Assembly: GCF_000426865.1 (NCBI RefSeq)
Contig: NZ_AUGE01000002.1
Coordinates: 1 to 64,000, forward strand
From: Citrifermentans bremense R1
GTDB lineage: Bacteria; Desulfobacterota; Desulfuromonadia; Geobacterales; Geobacteraceae
Length of the DNA: 64,000 nt
Direction of reading: 5' to 3'
Shown here: positions 9,265 through 17,943 of the stretch, in pieces
Layout of the letters: every line of letters begins with the position of its first letter
How positions within the stretch are numbered: position 1 is the first letter of the stretch
Made by a program: the position numbers and the translations under genes
The notes under the pieces: model-generated
Databases searched by the model: none
Seen by the model: only the letters and a program-made list of their open reading frames with translations
What the model was told of the DNA's origin: nothing

Positions 9265-10074
9265 CTAGCTCTGGCAGCGGGGGCAGTAGAAGGTGGAGCG
9301 GTTGCCGAGCCTTCCCCGCTCTATGGCGCTGCCGCATTGCCGGCAGGCGAGCCCTTCCCTGCCGTAGACGAAGAGCTGCTGCGGGAAATAGACGAGCTTC
9401 TCCTCGCGGACGCTGAAATCCATGACGCGGCCGGCCTCGATGGAGGCGGCGAGGGTTTTCTTGATGCAGTCGCAAAGCCTGTAGCAGTCGGCCTCGGAAA
9501 GGGAGCCCGCCGGTGTGGACGGAAGCATGGCGCAGCGGAACAGGGTTTCGGCCGCGTAGATGTTGCCGAGACCGGCGACCACGGAACTGTCCATCAGGAA
9601 GCGCTGCAGAGGCGCCTTCTTGCCGCGGCTTTTGCGGTAGAGGTAGGGGGCGGTGAGCTCATCGGTCAAAGGTTCCGGCCCGATTCCCTGCAAAAGCTTG
9701 TGCTTTAGCGGGTCGCCGGAGGTGAAGTGAATCGAGCCGAAGCGGCGCACGTCGTTTAGCCGCAGTACAAGCCCGGACTCAAGCTCCAGGTCGAAGTGGT
9801 CGTGCACGCCTGCGCCGGCTCCGGCGGGAACCAGGCGCAGGTGCCCGGTCATGCCCAGGTGCAGCAGCAAGGAGCCTTGCCGGCAGGTAATGACCAGGTA
9901 CTTGCCGCGACGGGTCAGCGAAAGGATGCTCTGGCCGGCAAGAAGACGCGGGAGTTCCTGCGGCACCATGGTGCGCAGTTTGGCGCTGCGAATGGCGACA
10001 ACGGCGATCCTGGCTCCGACCAGTTGCGCTGCGATCCCCAGCCGCGTCACTTCGACTTCAGGTAATTCGGGCAT
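9265..10074 (-). CDS. mutM: Formamidopyrimidine-DNA glycosylase
   Basis: A 269-residue Fpg/MutM enzyme that removes 8-oxoguanine and formamidopyrimidines and nicks the abasic site. It begins MPELPEVEV, so after Met removal Pro2 is the nucleophile and Glu3 the general acid. LTRRGKYL carries the conserved Lys, and the C-terminus holds the four-Cys zinc finger (CRQCGS ... YCPRCQ). Length and both ends match the family exactly. GGAG precedes the ATG. Confidence 0.97.
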   Translation of the reverse strand: MPELPEVEVTRLGIAAQLVGARIAVVAIRSAKLRTMVPQELPRLLAGQSILSLTRRGKYLVITCRQGSLLLHLGMTGHLRLVPAGAGAGVHDHFDLELESGLVLRLNDVRRFGSIHFTSGDPLKHKLLQGIGPEPLTDELTAPYLYRKSRGKKAPLQRFLMDSSVVAGLGNIYAAETLFRCAMLPSTPAGSLSEADCYRLCDCIKKTLAASIEAGRVMDFSVREEKLVYFPQQLFVYGREGLACRQCGSAIERGRLGNRSTFYCPRCQS

Positions 10075-10105
10075 CGGTGCTCCGTGTGGACCGGCGTGCG
10101 GCTTG

Positions 10106-10288
10106 CTACCCCATGGGCATCGGGTTGCAGACGTTGTCGGCGGAGTTGGCCTCGGCCCCGCAGGTAAAGCAGGTGACGGTCGGATGGTCGGTTATATGCG
10201 CGATCTCCTCGCTGCGCCCGGCGCTCTTCAACATGCAGATGTGACCCGTATGTTTGGCTCCACACTGGCAGGTCTTGTTGGATTCCAT
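10106..10288 (-). CDS. Small Cys-rich protein of unknown function
   Basis: A 60-residue protein with Cys/His pairs reminiscent of metal knuckles: CQC at residues 8-10, H14 and H17 followed by C19, CFTC at 41-44 and C53. A strong AGGAG site lies about 7 nt before the ATG at 10288, supporting a real gene. It sits directly upstream of mutM in the same orientation (about 30 bp), so it may be cotranscribed with the repair gene. I do not recognise a family; zinc binding is inferred from the Cys pattern only. Confidence 0.7.
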   Translation of the reverse strand: MESNKTCQCGAKHTGHICMLKSAGRSEEIAHITDHPTVTCFTCGAEANSADNVCNPMPMG

Positions 10289-10603
10289 GTCTTAACTCTC
10301 CTCTATGGATGTGAAATATCGAACTACAAGTACCCCAAACATGCTGTGGCAGTCAATACATCTGTTAGTCGAATATCAACGTGTGCAACATGACTCACAA
10401 CGGCGGCGGCCAGTGAATATTAAAAGCTATCTGCCAGTACGACAAATTTGCAAGAAAACATTATCAAGATATAATTTGCACTTGCTAGTTTAAAAATTCG
10501 AAGATATATTAGAGAACACTCAAGCGCCTGAGCACTGCCAGTCTTTCGGGCAGCTATGACAATATTTCGAAGGTGTGCGGGCAACATCGGCAACGAGGGG
10601 AAA
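10289..10603. other. Divergent AT-rich intergenic region
   Basis: About 315 bp between the leftward Cys-rich gene and the rightward PAS kinase. It is clearly more AT-rich than its surroundings and contains the promoter candidate at 10482-10510. A short open frame of 62 codons inside it has no ribosome site and no recognisable product. Confidence 0.5.
10482..10510 (+). promoter_or_regulatory. Candidate sigma-70 promoter for the PAS kinase
   Basis: TTGCTA at 10482-10487 and TATATT at 10505-10510 with a 17-bp spacer, about 95 bp upstream of the start codon at 10604. Matches are 4/6 and 5/6 to consensus. Confidence 0.45.
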
Positions 10604-12811
10604 ATGAACAATCTGTCGGAAGCTGCGACCCCTGTCAACATCAGGACGAAAAGAGCTCCTGTTCCTCTTGCGGACCCCGCATCCGCCCCCCTCATGCAGC
10701 GGGAGCCTGTCCGCATCGATTACGAGCAGGTGCTGCGCACCATCTTCACAACGGCGCCCCTGGGCTTGTACCAGGCCGACATCGACGGCAGGAGAATCGC
10801 CGGCGCTGCAGGGGATGACGATAACGAAGCGCTTATCGGCTTCATCCACCCCCAGGAGCGCAAGGCGCTCACGGCCAGCTGGCAGCAGAGCATGGAGAGC
10901 GGAGCGCAGTGGTCGCAACGCTTCAAGTACCGTTCAGCCGACGGCAGGGTTTTCTGGCTGCATGCGGTGATCGCCCAGGTGCGAAACAGCCGGGGCGAAG
11001 TCACCGGCTACCAGGGTTGCAACCTCGACATCACCGCTGAAGTTCACACCAACGAGCAACTGGCGCTCAGCGAGGAACGCCACCGTAAGGCGGTGGAGGC
11101 GGTGAGTTCCGGGATCTGGGATCTGGACGTCGCCACCAGCACCTGCTACTTCAGCCCCTTTTGCTACGAGATGCTCGGCTACCGCCCCGGGCAGTCGCCG
11201 GTGAAACTGGAGGACTGGAGCAGCATCCTGCACCCGGCACAGTTGGAGGCCGCGCGCGTCCTGAAGGAAAGATGCGTAGAGGGGGCCGTGGAGAATTTCG
11301 AGTTCGAATTCCGCCTGAAGACCAACGAGGGGAAATGGCGCTGGTTTCGCTGCGAGGGGAAAGCGGCCGACCGCGACGCCTCAGGAAAGGCAATCCGGCT
11401 GGCGGGGATATTGTGCGACATCAACCAGGGCAAAATGATGGAACACCTGCTGCGCATGGAGCACGAGCTGCTGAACCTGATCACCTCCACGAGCCCTGTC
11501 GGTATCATGTTCATAGAACCCGACGGCAAGGTGGCCTTTGCCAATCCCCGCGCCGAACTTATCCTCGGGGAGTCCAAGCATGAGATGGCCGCCAGAAACG
11601 ACGGCTCCCCGGTCTGGGGCATCACCCGCGAACAAAGCCAAGGCCACGTCGAGCCCGACCTGTCGCTTGGGGAACTGCTGCGCGAAACCCAGAGAATCGC
11701 CCAGTTGGGGAGCTACGTCCTCGACCTGGCCGGGGACCGCTGGAACTGCTCCAGCAAACTGGAGGAGATCCTGGGGATGGATCGAACCTTTCCCAGGACC
11801 CTGCAGGGACACTTCGAGATGGTCCACGACGAGTACCGGCAGCTTTTCAAGGAAAGGTACCTGGCCGCCATCGGCGACGGGCGCCCCTTCGAGATGGAAT
11901 ACCCGATTCGCAGGCAAAGCGACGGCGTGGAACGCTGGGTCACCGAGTGCTGCGAGCTTTCCGGGGTGGCCGCAGGGAAGCAGCCGCGGATGATCGGCAC
12001 CATCAAGGACATCACCGAGAGAAAGGAGGCCGAAGAGGCGATCAGGAAACTGAACGACGAATTGGACCGGCGGGTGATTGAAAGAACCTCACAGCTGGCG
12101 GCGGCAAAGCAGGAAATCGAGTCCTTCAGCTATTCCGTTTCCCATGACCTCCGTGCTCCGCTGCGGCATATCAACAGCTACAGTTCCATCCTGATCGAGG
12201 AGCACGGCCACGCGCTCCCTGAGGAGGCTCACTACTACCTGGAGCGGATCAGCACCGCCAGTTCCAGGATGGGAAAGCAGATAGACGACCTCTTGACCCT
12301 CACCAGGGTGGGCAGAACATTGATGAAGCGCCAAACCTTCGACATCAGCCTTCTTGCGTCGGAGGTAGCCGACATGCTGGCCGGGGAGGAGGGGTCGCAA
12401 CCAGTCGAGTTCCTGATACAGAAAGGGCTGACCGCTTTCGGCGACAGCGTGCTGGTGCGCCTTGTTTTGCAGAACCTTTTGGGAAATTCGATGAAGTACG
12501 CCTCACGGGTCTCCTGCCCGGTGATCGAGTTCGGCCAGATTCAGGGTCGCGGGCGCCAGACCTTCTTCGTAAAGGACAACGGGGTCGGCTTCGACATGGC
12601 CTACGTGGACAAGCTCTTCCAACCGTTCCAACGCCTGCACGGCTCCGAATTCGAGGGAACCGGCATCGGGCTTGCCACGGTGCGCCGCATCATCGATCGC
12701 CACGGAGGGAGCATCTGGGCCGAGGGGATGGAGAACCGCGGCGCCACCTTCTATTTCACCCTTTCCCAGCCGCGCAAAAATGCTGCGCAACACGAGCCGA
12801 CTTCAAGCTAA
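10604..12811 (+). CDS. Cytoplasmic multi-PAS sensor histidine kinase
   Basis: A 735-residue kinase without membrane segments. It contains about four PAS-type modules (starting near residues 45, 160, 290 and 395), a HisKA domain with SVSHDLRAPLRH near residue 515, and a HATPase domain ending with GTGIGLATVRRII. The ATG at 10604 is chosen because GAGGGGAAA directly precedes it; an upstream ATG at 10556 has no such signal. No receiver domain is fused and no response regulator is adjacent. Its catalytic half closely resembles that of the kinase at 13788-14636, suggesting a common ancestor. Confidence 0.9.
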   Translation: MNNLSEAATPVNIRTKRAPVPLADPASAPLMQREPVRIDYEQVLRTIFTTAPLGLYQADIDGRRIAGAAGDDDNEALIGFIHPQERKALTASWQQSMESGAQWSQRFKYRSADGRVFWLHAVIAQVRNSRGEVTGYQGCNLDITAEVHTNEQLALSEERHRKAVEAVSSGIWDLDVATSTCYFSPFCYEMLGYRPGQSPVKLEDWSSILHPAQLEAARVLKERCVEGAVENFEFEFRLKTNEGKWRWFRCEGKAADRDASGKAIRLAGILCDINQGKMMEHLLRMEHELLNLITSTSPVGIMFIEPDGKVAFANPRAELILGESKHEMAARNDGSPVWGITREQSQGHVEPDLSLGELLRETQRIAQLGSYVLDLAGDRWNCSSKLEEILGMDRTFPRTLQGHFEMVHDEYRQLFKERYLAAIGDGRPFEMEYPIRRQSDGVERWVTECCELSGVAAGKQPRMIGTIKDITERKEAEEAIRKLNDELDRRVIERTSQLAAAKQEIESFSYSVSHDLRAPLRHINSYSSILIEEHGHALPEEAHYYLERISTASSRMGKQIDDLLTLTRVGRTLMKRQTFDISLLASEVADMLAGEEGSQPVEFLIQKGLTAFGDSVLVRLVLQNLLGNSMKYASRVSCPVIEFGQIQGRGRQTFFVKDNGVGFDMAYVDKLFQPFQRLHGSEFEGTGIGLATVRRIIDRHGGSIWAEGMENRGATFYFTLSQPRKNAAQHEPTSS

Positions 12812-13084
12812 GATAAAACCCCGTTCAATAAATATCAATCCTCGCCCCCCCTACCCCGTTTTTCTTTCCCCATGGCCTCGACCGCCAGGGCCGCTGCCTG
12901 CTGGAATGGGGCTTCGGCTGACGCGAGGCATCGGCCCAGACATGGCGACCCTCGATTAATCGCCCCCAGGCAAAATATTGCTACCATTTTACCAAACCTT
13001 GTTCTATGATATTGCAATAGTTGCAGCAAGCCCCGGCACGCACAGTACAGACAACTGCCTTCAGTGATCGATAGAGGGAATTTT

Positions 13085-13786
13085 ATGAGGAAGACCTACC
13101 AGATGGTGGAGAAGGCATTGGTGGCGAGGTTGCTTAAGGGGGATCCGAAACCGGGCTGCACCCTGGAGAGCGAGCGTGATCTCGCGCAAAGCTTTTCGGT
13201 GAGCCGGGCCACGGTGAGGGAGGCCCTGCAGAAACTGCAGAATGCGGGATGGATCTCGGTGCAGCAGCGACATTGTACGGTGGTGAACGATTTCTGGTCC
13301 CAGGGGGACCTGGAGCTCATCTCCTCCATCACCCGCAACAGCGAGGATTTTCCGCCCGACCTGGCGTCCCACTTCCTGGAGTTGCGGGTCCAGTTCGCGC
13401 CGGACTACGCGAGAAGGGCCGTCGAGAACAACGCTGCCGGGCTTGCCGAGATCCTGGCGCGGGCCGACAAGGTCCGCAACTGCGCCGGCTCCCTGGTGAA
13501 ATACGACTGGGAACTGCACATGGCCATGGCGGTGATGTCGGGGAACAGGATCTATCCCCTGATCCTGAACAGCTTTTCCAGCGTCTACTCCAAGCTGCGC
13601 ACCGCCCTCTTCACCAGGGAGGAATACCGGCTCCAGGCGCGGAAGTACTACCGGGAGATGCTGCAGGCAGCGAGCACCGGCAACGCGATCCTCGCTGAAA
13701 GCATCACGAGGGGCGCGATGAAGCTGAGGCTCGACTCCTTCCAGATCCAGTTCGGCGGGATGCAGGGGCTGCCGGCACCGGCCTGA
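13085..13786 (+). CDS. GntR-family transcriptional regulator, FadR-like
   Basis: A 233-residue GntR protein. An N-terminal winged helix (about residues 5-70, SFSVSRATVREALQKL) is followed by an all-helical ligand domain. The segment just after the DNA-binding domain (VVNDFWSQGDLELISS) resembles the VNNFWETSGLNILETL linker of E. coli FadR rather than the broader FCD group, pointing to a long-chain acyl-CoA-responsive regulator. The ATG at 13085 has AGAGGGA upstream; a GTG at 13064 is in frame but unsupported. The gene is convergent with the kinase at 13788 (one base between stops), and a leftward fatty-acid degradation operon starts at 22153, which fits control of that operon. The assignment rests on memory of the FadR sequence. 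Confidence 0.8.
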   Translation: MRKTYQMVEKALVARLLKGDPKPGCTLESERDLAQSFSVSRATVREALQKLQNAGWISVQQRHCTVVNDFWSQGDLELISSITRNSEDFPPDLASHFLELRVQFAPDYARRAVENNAAGLAEILARADKVRNCAGSLVKYDWELHMAMAVMSGNRIYPLILNSFSSVYSKLRTALFTREEYRLQARKYYREMLQAASTGNAILAESITRGAMKLRLDSFQIQFGGMQGLPAPA

Positions 13787-13787
13787 C

Positions 13788-14636
13788 TCAGGGGCAGAGG
13801 GTGAAGCAGATAGTCGCGCCGTTGCCGACCTCGGCCTCGGCCCAGATCCTCCCGCCATGGCGGTGCACGATGCGCTGCGCCGTGGCGAGCCCTATCCCGA
13901 GGCCGGGGAACTCTTCCTCGCGGTGCATGCGCTGAAACGGAGCGAAGAGCCGCTGGGCGAAGCGCAGGTCGAACCCCGCCCCGTCGTCGCGGATGTAGTA
14001 GACGGTACTGCCCCCTTCCTTTTTTTCTCCGAACTCGACAGTCGCCTTTTCCTTTTGGGCCGTGAACTTCCAGGCGTTCCCCAGCAACTGCTCGATAACC
14101 GTCCTCATCAGCTGGGGGTCTGCCTTGACCGGCAGTTTCTCCGCTATCCTGAACTCTACCTGCCTCGCGGGGGCGGCCTGCTGCAAAGAGCCCGCGTATT
14201 GGCGCGCCAGCGCGGCCAGGTCCACTTCGACCAGAGTCAGATCCTGTTTGGTCACCCGGGAGAGAAAGAGAAGCGCTTCGAGAAGGTCCTCCATCTTGCG
14301 CGCAGACCTGGTGATGCAGTCCAGGTAGCTCTGCGCGGTCGGCTCCAGTTGTTCGTTGTAGTCCTCGACGAGGGCGCTGCTGAAACCGACGAGGTGCCTA
14401 AGCGGCGCGCGCAGGTCGTGGGAGACGGAATAGCTGAAGCTTTCCAGTTCCTGGGCAAGAAGGGCGACCTCCCGCTCCGCCTTGCTGCGCCCCTGCTGTT
14501 CTTGATTCAAAAGGGCTTCGGTTTCGGCAAGCTTTGCCTGGCAGAGGGCGAGGCGGCTTTCCGGATCACTCGCCAGGGCCGATTGCTGTTCCTGTACGCA
14601 CACCGATTCTTGTTTTTCTCTTTCCTGCCTCTTCAA
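13788..14636 (-). CDS. Sensor-less histidine kinase (coiled coil-HisKA-HATPase)
   Basis: A 282-residue kinase with no PAS, GAF or membrane sensor. An N-terminal charged coiled coil (about residues 1-65) leads into HisKA (SVSHDLRAPLRH near 70) and HATPase (NAWKF, DDGAGFD, GLGIGLATAQRI). The start is TTG at 14636 with AAGGGGGG five bases upstream; an ATG slightly upstream is out of frame. It follows the acyl-CoA dehydrogenase gene by 81 bp on the same strand, so it may be the last gene of the fatty-acid operon. It would need a partner protein or its coiled coil for input. Confidence 0.85.
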   Translation of the reverse strand: MKRQEREKQESVCVQEQQSALASDPESRLALCQAKLAETEALLNQEQQGRSKAEREVALLAQELESFSYSVSHDLRAPLRHLVGFSSALVEDYNEQLEPTAQSYLDCITRSARKMEDLLEALLFLSRVTKQDLTLVEVDLAALARQYAGSLQQAAPARQVEFRIAEKLPVKADPQLMRTVIEQLLGNAWKFTAQKEKATVEFGEKKEGGSTVYYIRDDGAGFDLRFAQRLFAPFQRMHREEEFPGLGIGLATAQRIVHRHGGRIWAEAEVGNGATICFTLCP

Positions 14637-14717
14637 ACCATCCCCCCTTCAGCGACTCTGCGTCATTCATGTTGCCAATATGTCCAAACACTTCGGTACT
14701 GATTTCTCCGGAGACGC

Positions 14718-16496
14718 CTAGAAAAGATACCGCTCCGCTTCCAGCGCGGCATCGGCAAGCTTGCGCTTTTGCTGCAGCAGACCTGTGGCGTCGTACTTGG
14801 TGAAGCGCCGGATGCCGCTCAGCATCAGGGTCAGCGCGTCACCTTCTTCGATGTAATAGGCAGCCTTGCGGGCCGCGGCGGCGCACCTCTCGCCGGCGTT
14901 GAAGGTGAAGGTCTTGACTGCCGCCTGCACCGCGTCCCTGCGGGCGGGGCTGAGCGACGGGAGCATCTTCTCGCCCCGCAGCACCGCGCTTTCGATGGCG
15001 AAGATGTTGATCACCACGTCCGCTGCGGCTAACAGCACCTCCTGCTCTTCCCTGATGGCGGCCTGGAATTTTTGCGCCGCGCTCCCCGCCAGGACCAGAA
15101 ACGCCTGTTTCAGCCCGGCCAGGAGCGCCTTCTCGGCGGCGAATGGGACGCTGTCGTCCAACTCCTCGAAGGAGGGGGTCATCAGCGACTCAAAGGCCTT
15201 GAGCGCTTCCTGCTGCAGCGGGATCTCGCCCTTCATGGCGCGGGCCAAAAGCGTCCCCGGGACGAGCAGGCGGTTGATCTCGTTTGTCCCTTCGAAGATC
15301 CGGTTGATGCGCTCGTCGCGGTAGTAGCGCTCGGCGGGGTACTCCTGCACGAAGCCGTAGCCGCCGTGGATCTGCACCACTTCGTCCGCCACGAAAGCGA
15401 GCACCTCGCTGCAGAAGACCTTGGCGACGGCGCACTCCATGGCGTACTCCTCGATGGCGCGCTGGTAGACGTCGTAGTAGTTGAGGGTGTCGCGGGGGAT
15501 GGTGGCAAGACGCTGGTCGATGAGCCCGGCCAGTCGGTAGACCATCGATTCGGCAGCGAAGACCGCGGACGTCATGTCGGCGATCTTCTCCTTGATGGCG
15601 CCGAAGGAGCCTATGGTACGCCCGAACTGCTTTCTCAGGTTCGCGTACTTGATGCCGTCGGCAAGCGCTCCCTTGGCCGCCCCGGTGACCGCGGCCCCGA
15701 GCTTGAAGCGCCCTACGTTCAGCACGTTGAAAGCGATCTTGTGCCCCTTGCCGATCTCGCCCAGGACGTTTTGCACCGGCACCTTGGCGTTGTCGAGGAT
15801 GACCTGGGTCGTGGAGGAGCCCTTGATCCCCATCTTCTTCTCCTCGGGCCCGACGCTCACCCCTTCGAAGCCGCGCTCGACCAGGAAGGCGGTGAAATGC
15901 TCCTTGTCCACCTTGGCGAAAATGGTGTAGAGGCTCGCGATGGAGCCGTTGGTGGTGAACTGCTTGGTGCCGTTCAAAAGGTAGTGGCTGCCGTCGGCGG
16001 AGAGGGTCGCCGTCGCCTTGGCCCCCAGGGCGTCGCTACCGGAATCGGGCTCGGTAAGGCAGTAGGCCGCGATCCATTCGCCGGTAACCAGTTTTTCGAG
16101 GTACTTCTTTTTTTGCTCCTCTGTGCCGTAGTAGACCAGCGGGAGCGTACCGATGCCGGTGTGGGCCGAGTAGGCGACGGAAAAGGAGCCCGAACCGGAG
16201 ATTTTCTCCGCCGCGAGCATGCTGGTCGCCTTGTCCAGTTCCAGCCCGCCGTACTCCTCTGGGACGTCGATCATCAAAAGCCCGAGTTCGCCGCATCTCT
16301 TCATCAGGTGCACCACGTGCTCGAACTGCTGGTGCTCGATCTCTTCCCGCACCGGAAGCACCTCGTTCGCGACGAACTGCTCGGTGGTCTGCCCTATCTG
16401 CTTCTGCTCGTCGGTGAAATCCTCCGGGGTGAACAGCTCGTCCTTTCCGGTTTCAGCGATCAGAAACTCCCCGCCTTTGAATATCCTCGCAGTCAT
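14718..16496 (-). CDS. fadE: Acyl-CoA dehydrogenase (FadE-type, C-terminally extended)
   Basis: A 592-residue flavoprotein catalysing the first step of beta-oxidation, acyl-CoA to trans-2-enoyl-CoA. The N-terminal and middle ACAD domains include YCLTEPDSGSDA and the C-terminal helical domain includes RIFEGTNEINR, whose Glu aligns with the catalytic base of medium-chain enzymes. About 190 extra C-terminal residues match the long FadE/very-long-chain subclass (compare Bacillus YusJ). AGAGGTG lies upstream of the ATG. Third gene after fadN and fadA in a layout like Bacillus fadNAE. Electrons would go to ETF, which is not encoded in the window. Confidence 0.93.
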   Translation of the reverse strand: MTARIFKGGEFLIAETGKDELFTPEDFTDEQKQIGQTTEQFVANEVLPVREEIEHQQFEHVVHLMKRCGELGLLMIDVPEEYGGLELDKATSMLAAEKISGSGSFSVAYSAHTGIGTLPLVYYGTEEQKKKYLEKLVTGEWIAAYCLTEPDSGSDALGAKATATLSADGSHYLLNGTKQFTTNGSIASLYTIFAKVDKEHFTAFLVERGFEGVSVGPEEKKMGIKGSSTTQVILDNAKVPVQNVLGEIGKGHKIAFNVLNVGRFKLGAAVTGAAKGALADGIKYANLRKQFGRTIGSFGAIKEKIADMTSAVFAAESMVYRLAGLIDQRLATIPRDTLNYYDVYQRAIEEYAMECAVAKVFCSEVLAFVADEVVQIHGGYGFVQEYPAERYYRDERINRIFEGTNEINRLLVPGTLLARAMKGEIPLQQEALKAFESLMTPSFEELDDSVPFAAEKALLAGLKQAFLVLAGSAAQKFQAAIREEQEVLLAAADVVINIFAIESAVLRGEKMLPSLSPARRDAVQAAVKTFTFNAGERCAAAARKAAYYIEEGDALTLMLSGIRRFTKYDATGLLQQKRKLADAALEAERYLF

Positions 16497-16562
16497 AAAG
16501 CACCTCTGTCTTGTAATGTCATTTCAGTCGGAGCGGGAAGCCTTCACCCCCGCACACCCCTT

Positions 16563-16598
16563 CCCTCACCCCCGCCCCCCCCAGAGGGCGAGGGGAGA
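16563..16598. repeat. Dispersed C-rich repeat related to those around oleB
   Basis: A 36-bp segment beginning CCCTCACCCCCGCCCC and ending AGAGGGCGAGGGGAGA closely matches 62129-62166, with a small difference in the middle. It is placed between the acyl-CoA dehydrogenase and thiolase genes. Confidence 0.75.
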
Positions 16599-16632
16599 AC
16601 ACCCGCACTCCGCCCCCCCCACAGTGCTCGAC

Positions 16633-17805
16633 TTAGACCATCTCGAAGATCCCTGCCGCGCCCATGCCGCCGCCGATGCACATGGAGACGCAGCCGTAGC
16701 GCTCCTTCCGGCGCCGCAATTCGTGCAACAGCGTCGCGGTCAGCTTGGTCCCGGTGCATCCCAGCGGATGCCCCATGGCGATGGCGCCGCCGTTCACGTT
16801 GACCCTCTCCGGGTCGAGCTTCAGCTCGTCGATACAGACCAGCGACTGGACGGCGAAGGCCTCGTTCAGCTCGAAGAGGGAGACCTGGTCCAGGGAGAGC
16901 CCGGCAAGCTTTAACGCCGCTGGAATGGCCTCGATGGGGCCGGTCCCCATGATCTCGGGCGGGACCCCCTTGACGGCGAAGCAGACAAAGCGCGCCATCG
17001 GCTGCAAGCCGGTTCGCTTCAGGAAATCCTCGGAGACGACCAGCGCCGCCGCGGCCCCGTCGGTCATCTGGGAGGAGTTGCCTGCGGTAACGCTGCCGCT
17101 GGCCTTGAAGGCGGGCTTGAGCTTCGCGAGTGCCGCAACCGTCGTGTCGGCGCGGACGCCGTCGTCGACGCTAACCTGTTCCACGCTGCACTTCATCTTC
17201 AGGCCGTCCAGGCCGCAGATTTGAGCTTCAACCGGGACGATCTCGTCGGCAAACCTCCCCTCCCTTATCGCCTGTGCCGCCTTTTGGTGGCTCGCCGCGG
17301 CGAAGGCGTCCTGGTCCTCGCGGGACACCCCGTACTTCTCGACCATGAGCTCCGCGGTGATTCCCATCGAGGCGTAGGTCTCGGGCCAGGCATGGACGAG
17401 CCCCGGGTTGGCGCTGAACTTGTTCCCCCCCATGGGGATGAGCGACATGCTCTCGGTCCCCCCCGCGACGATGCAGTCGGCGAAGCCGGCCATGATGCGC
17501 TCGGCGGCGGTGGCGATGGTCTGCAGCCCGGAGGAGCAGAAGCGGTTCACCGTCTGGCAGGGAACCTGGTACGGGACGCCCGCCTTGAAAGCGGCGATGC
17601 GCGCCACGTTCATCCCCTGTTCGGCCTCGGGGAAGGCGCAACCGATGATGACGTCGTCGAGTTCTGCCGGGTCGATGCCGGTGGCGTCGATGACCCCTTT
17701 GATGGCCGCGGCGGCCAGGTCGTCGGGGCGCACCTGCCTCAGTTTCCCCTTGTAGGCCTTGGTCGCCGGAGTGCGCAGGGCGGTAACTATGTATGCGGTT
17801 CTCAT
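16633..17805 (-). CDS. fadA: Acetyl-CoA acyltransferase (3-ketoacyl-CoA thiolase)
   Basis: A 390-residue thiolase that cleaves 3-ketoacyl-CoA to acetyl-CoA and a shortened acyl-CoA. The acyl-accepting Cys is C90 in NRFCSSG, the catalytic His is in AMGHPLGCTG, and the second catalytic Cys is C376 in SMCIGGGMG. All family motifs are intact and the length is normal. AGGAG lies before the ATG. Its place between the HAD/hydratase and the dehydrogenase supports a degradative rather than a biosynthetic (acetoacetyl-CoA) role. Confidence 0.95.
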   Translation of the reverse strand: MRTAYIVTALRTPATKAYKGKLRQVRPDDLAAAAIKGVIDATGIDPAELDDVIIGCAFPEAEQGMNVARIAAFKAGVPYQVPCQTVNRFCSSGLQTIATAAERIMAGFADCIVAGGTESMSLIPMGGNKFSANPGLVHAWPETYASMGITAELMVEKYGVSREDQDAFAAASHQKAAQAIREGRFADEIVPVEAQICGLDGLKMKCSVEQVSVDDGVRADTTVAALAKLKPAFKASGSVTAGNSSQMTDGAAAALVVSEDFLKRTGLQPMARFVCFAVKGVPPEIMGTGPIEAIPAALKLAGLSLDQVSLFELNEAFAVQSLVCIDELKLDPERVNVNGGAIAMGHPLGCTGTKLTATLLHELRRRKERYGCVSMCIGGGMGAAGIFEMV

Positions 17806-17850
17806 GGTGTTTCTCCTATAGTCGCTGACCGGATGCAGCTTTTGCTTACC

Positions 17851-17909
17851 AAATCCCCCCTGTCCCCCCTTCGCAAAGGGGGGAACGTTAGTTCACGTGC
17901 AGCGCTTGG
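17851..17909. repeat. Dispersed palindromic repeat, copy A
   Basis: About 58 bp beginning AAATCCCCCCTGTCCCCCCT, containing the hairpin CCCCCCTT-CGCA-AAGGGGGG, then GTTCACGTGCAGCGCT. It matches 60836-60892 at nearly every position in the same orientation. It lies between fadN and fadA. It lacks a T-tract, so a terminator role is doubtful. Confidence 0.85.
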
Positions 17910-17943
17910 AGGGAAAATACGTCCTAAGTTCCCCGACATTCGC

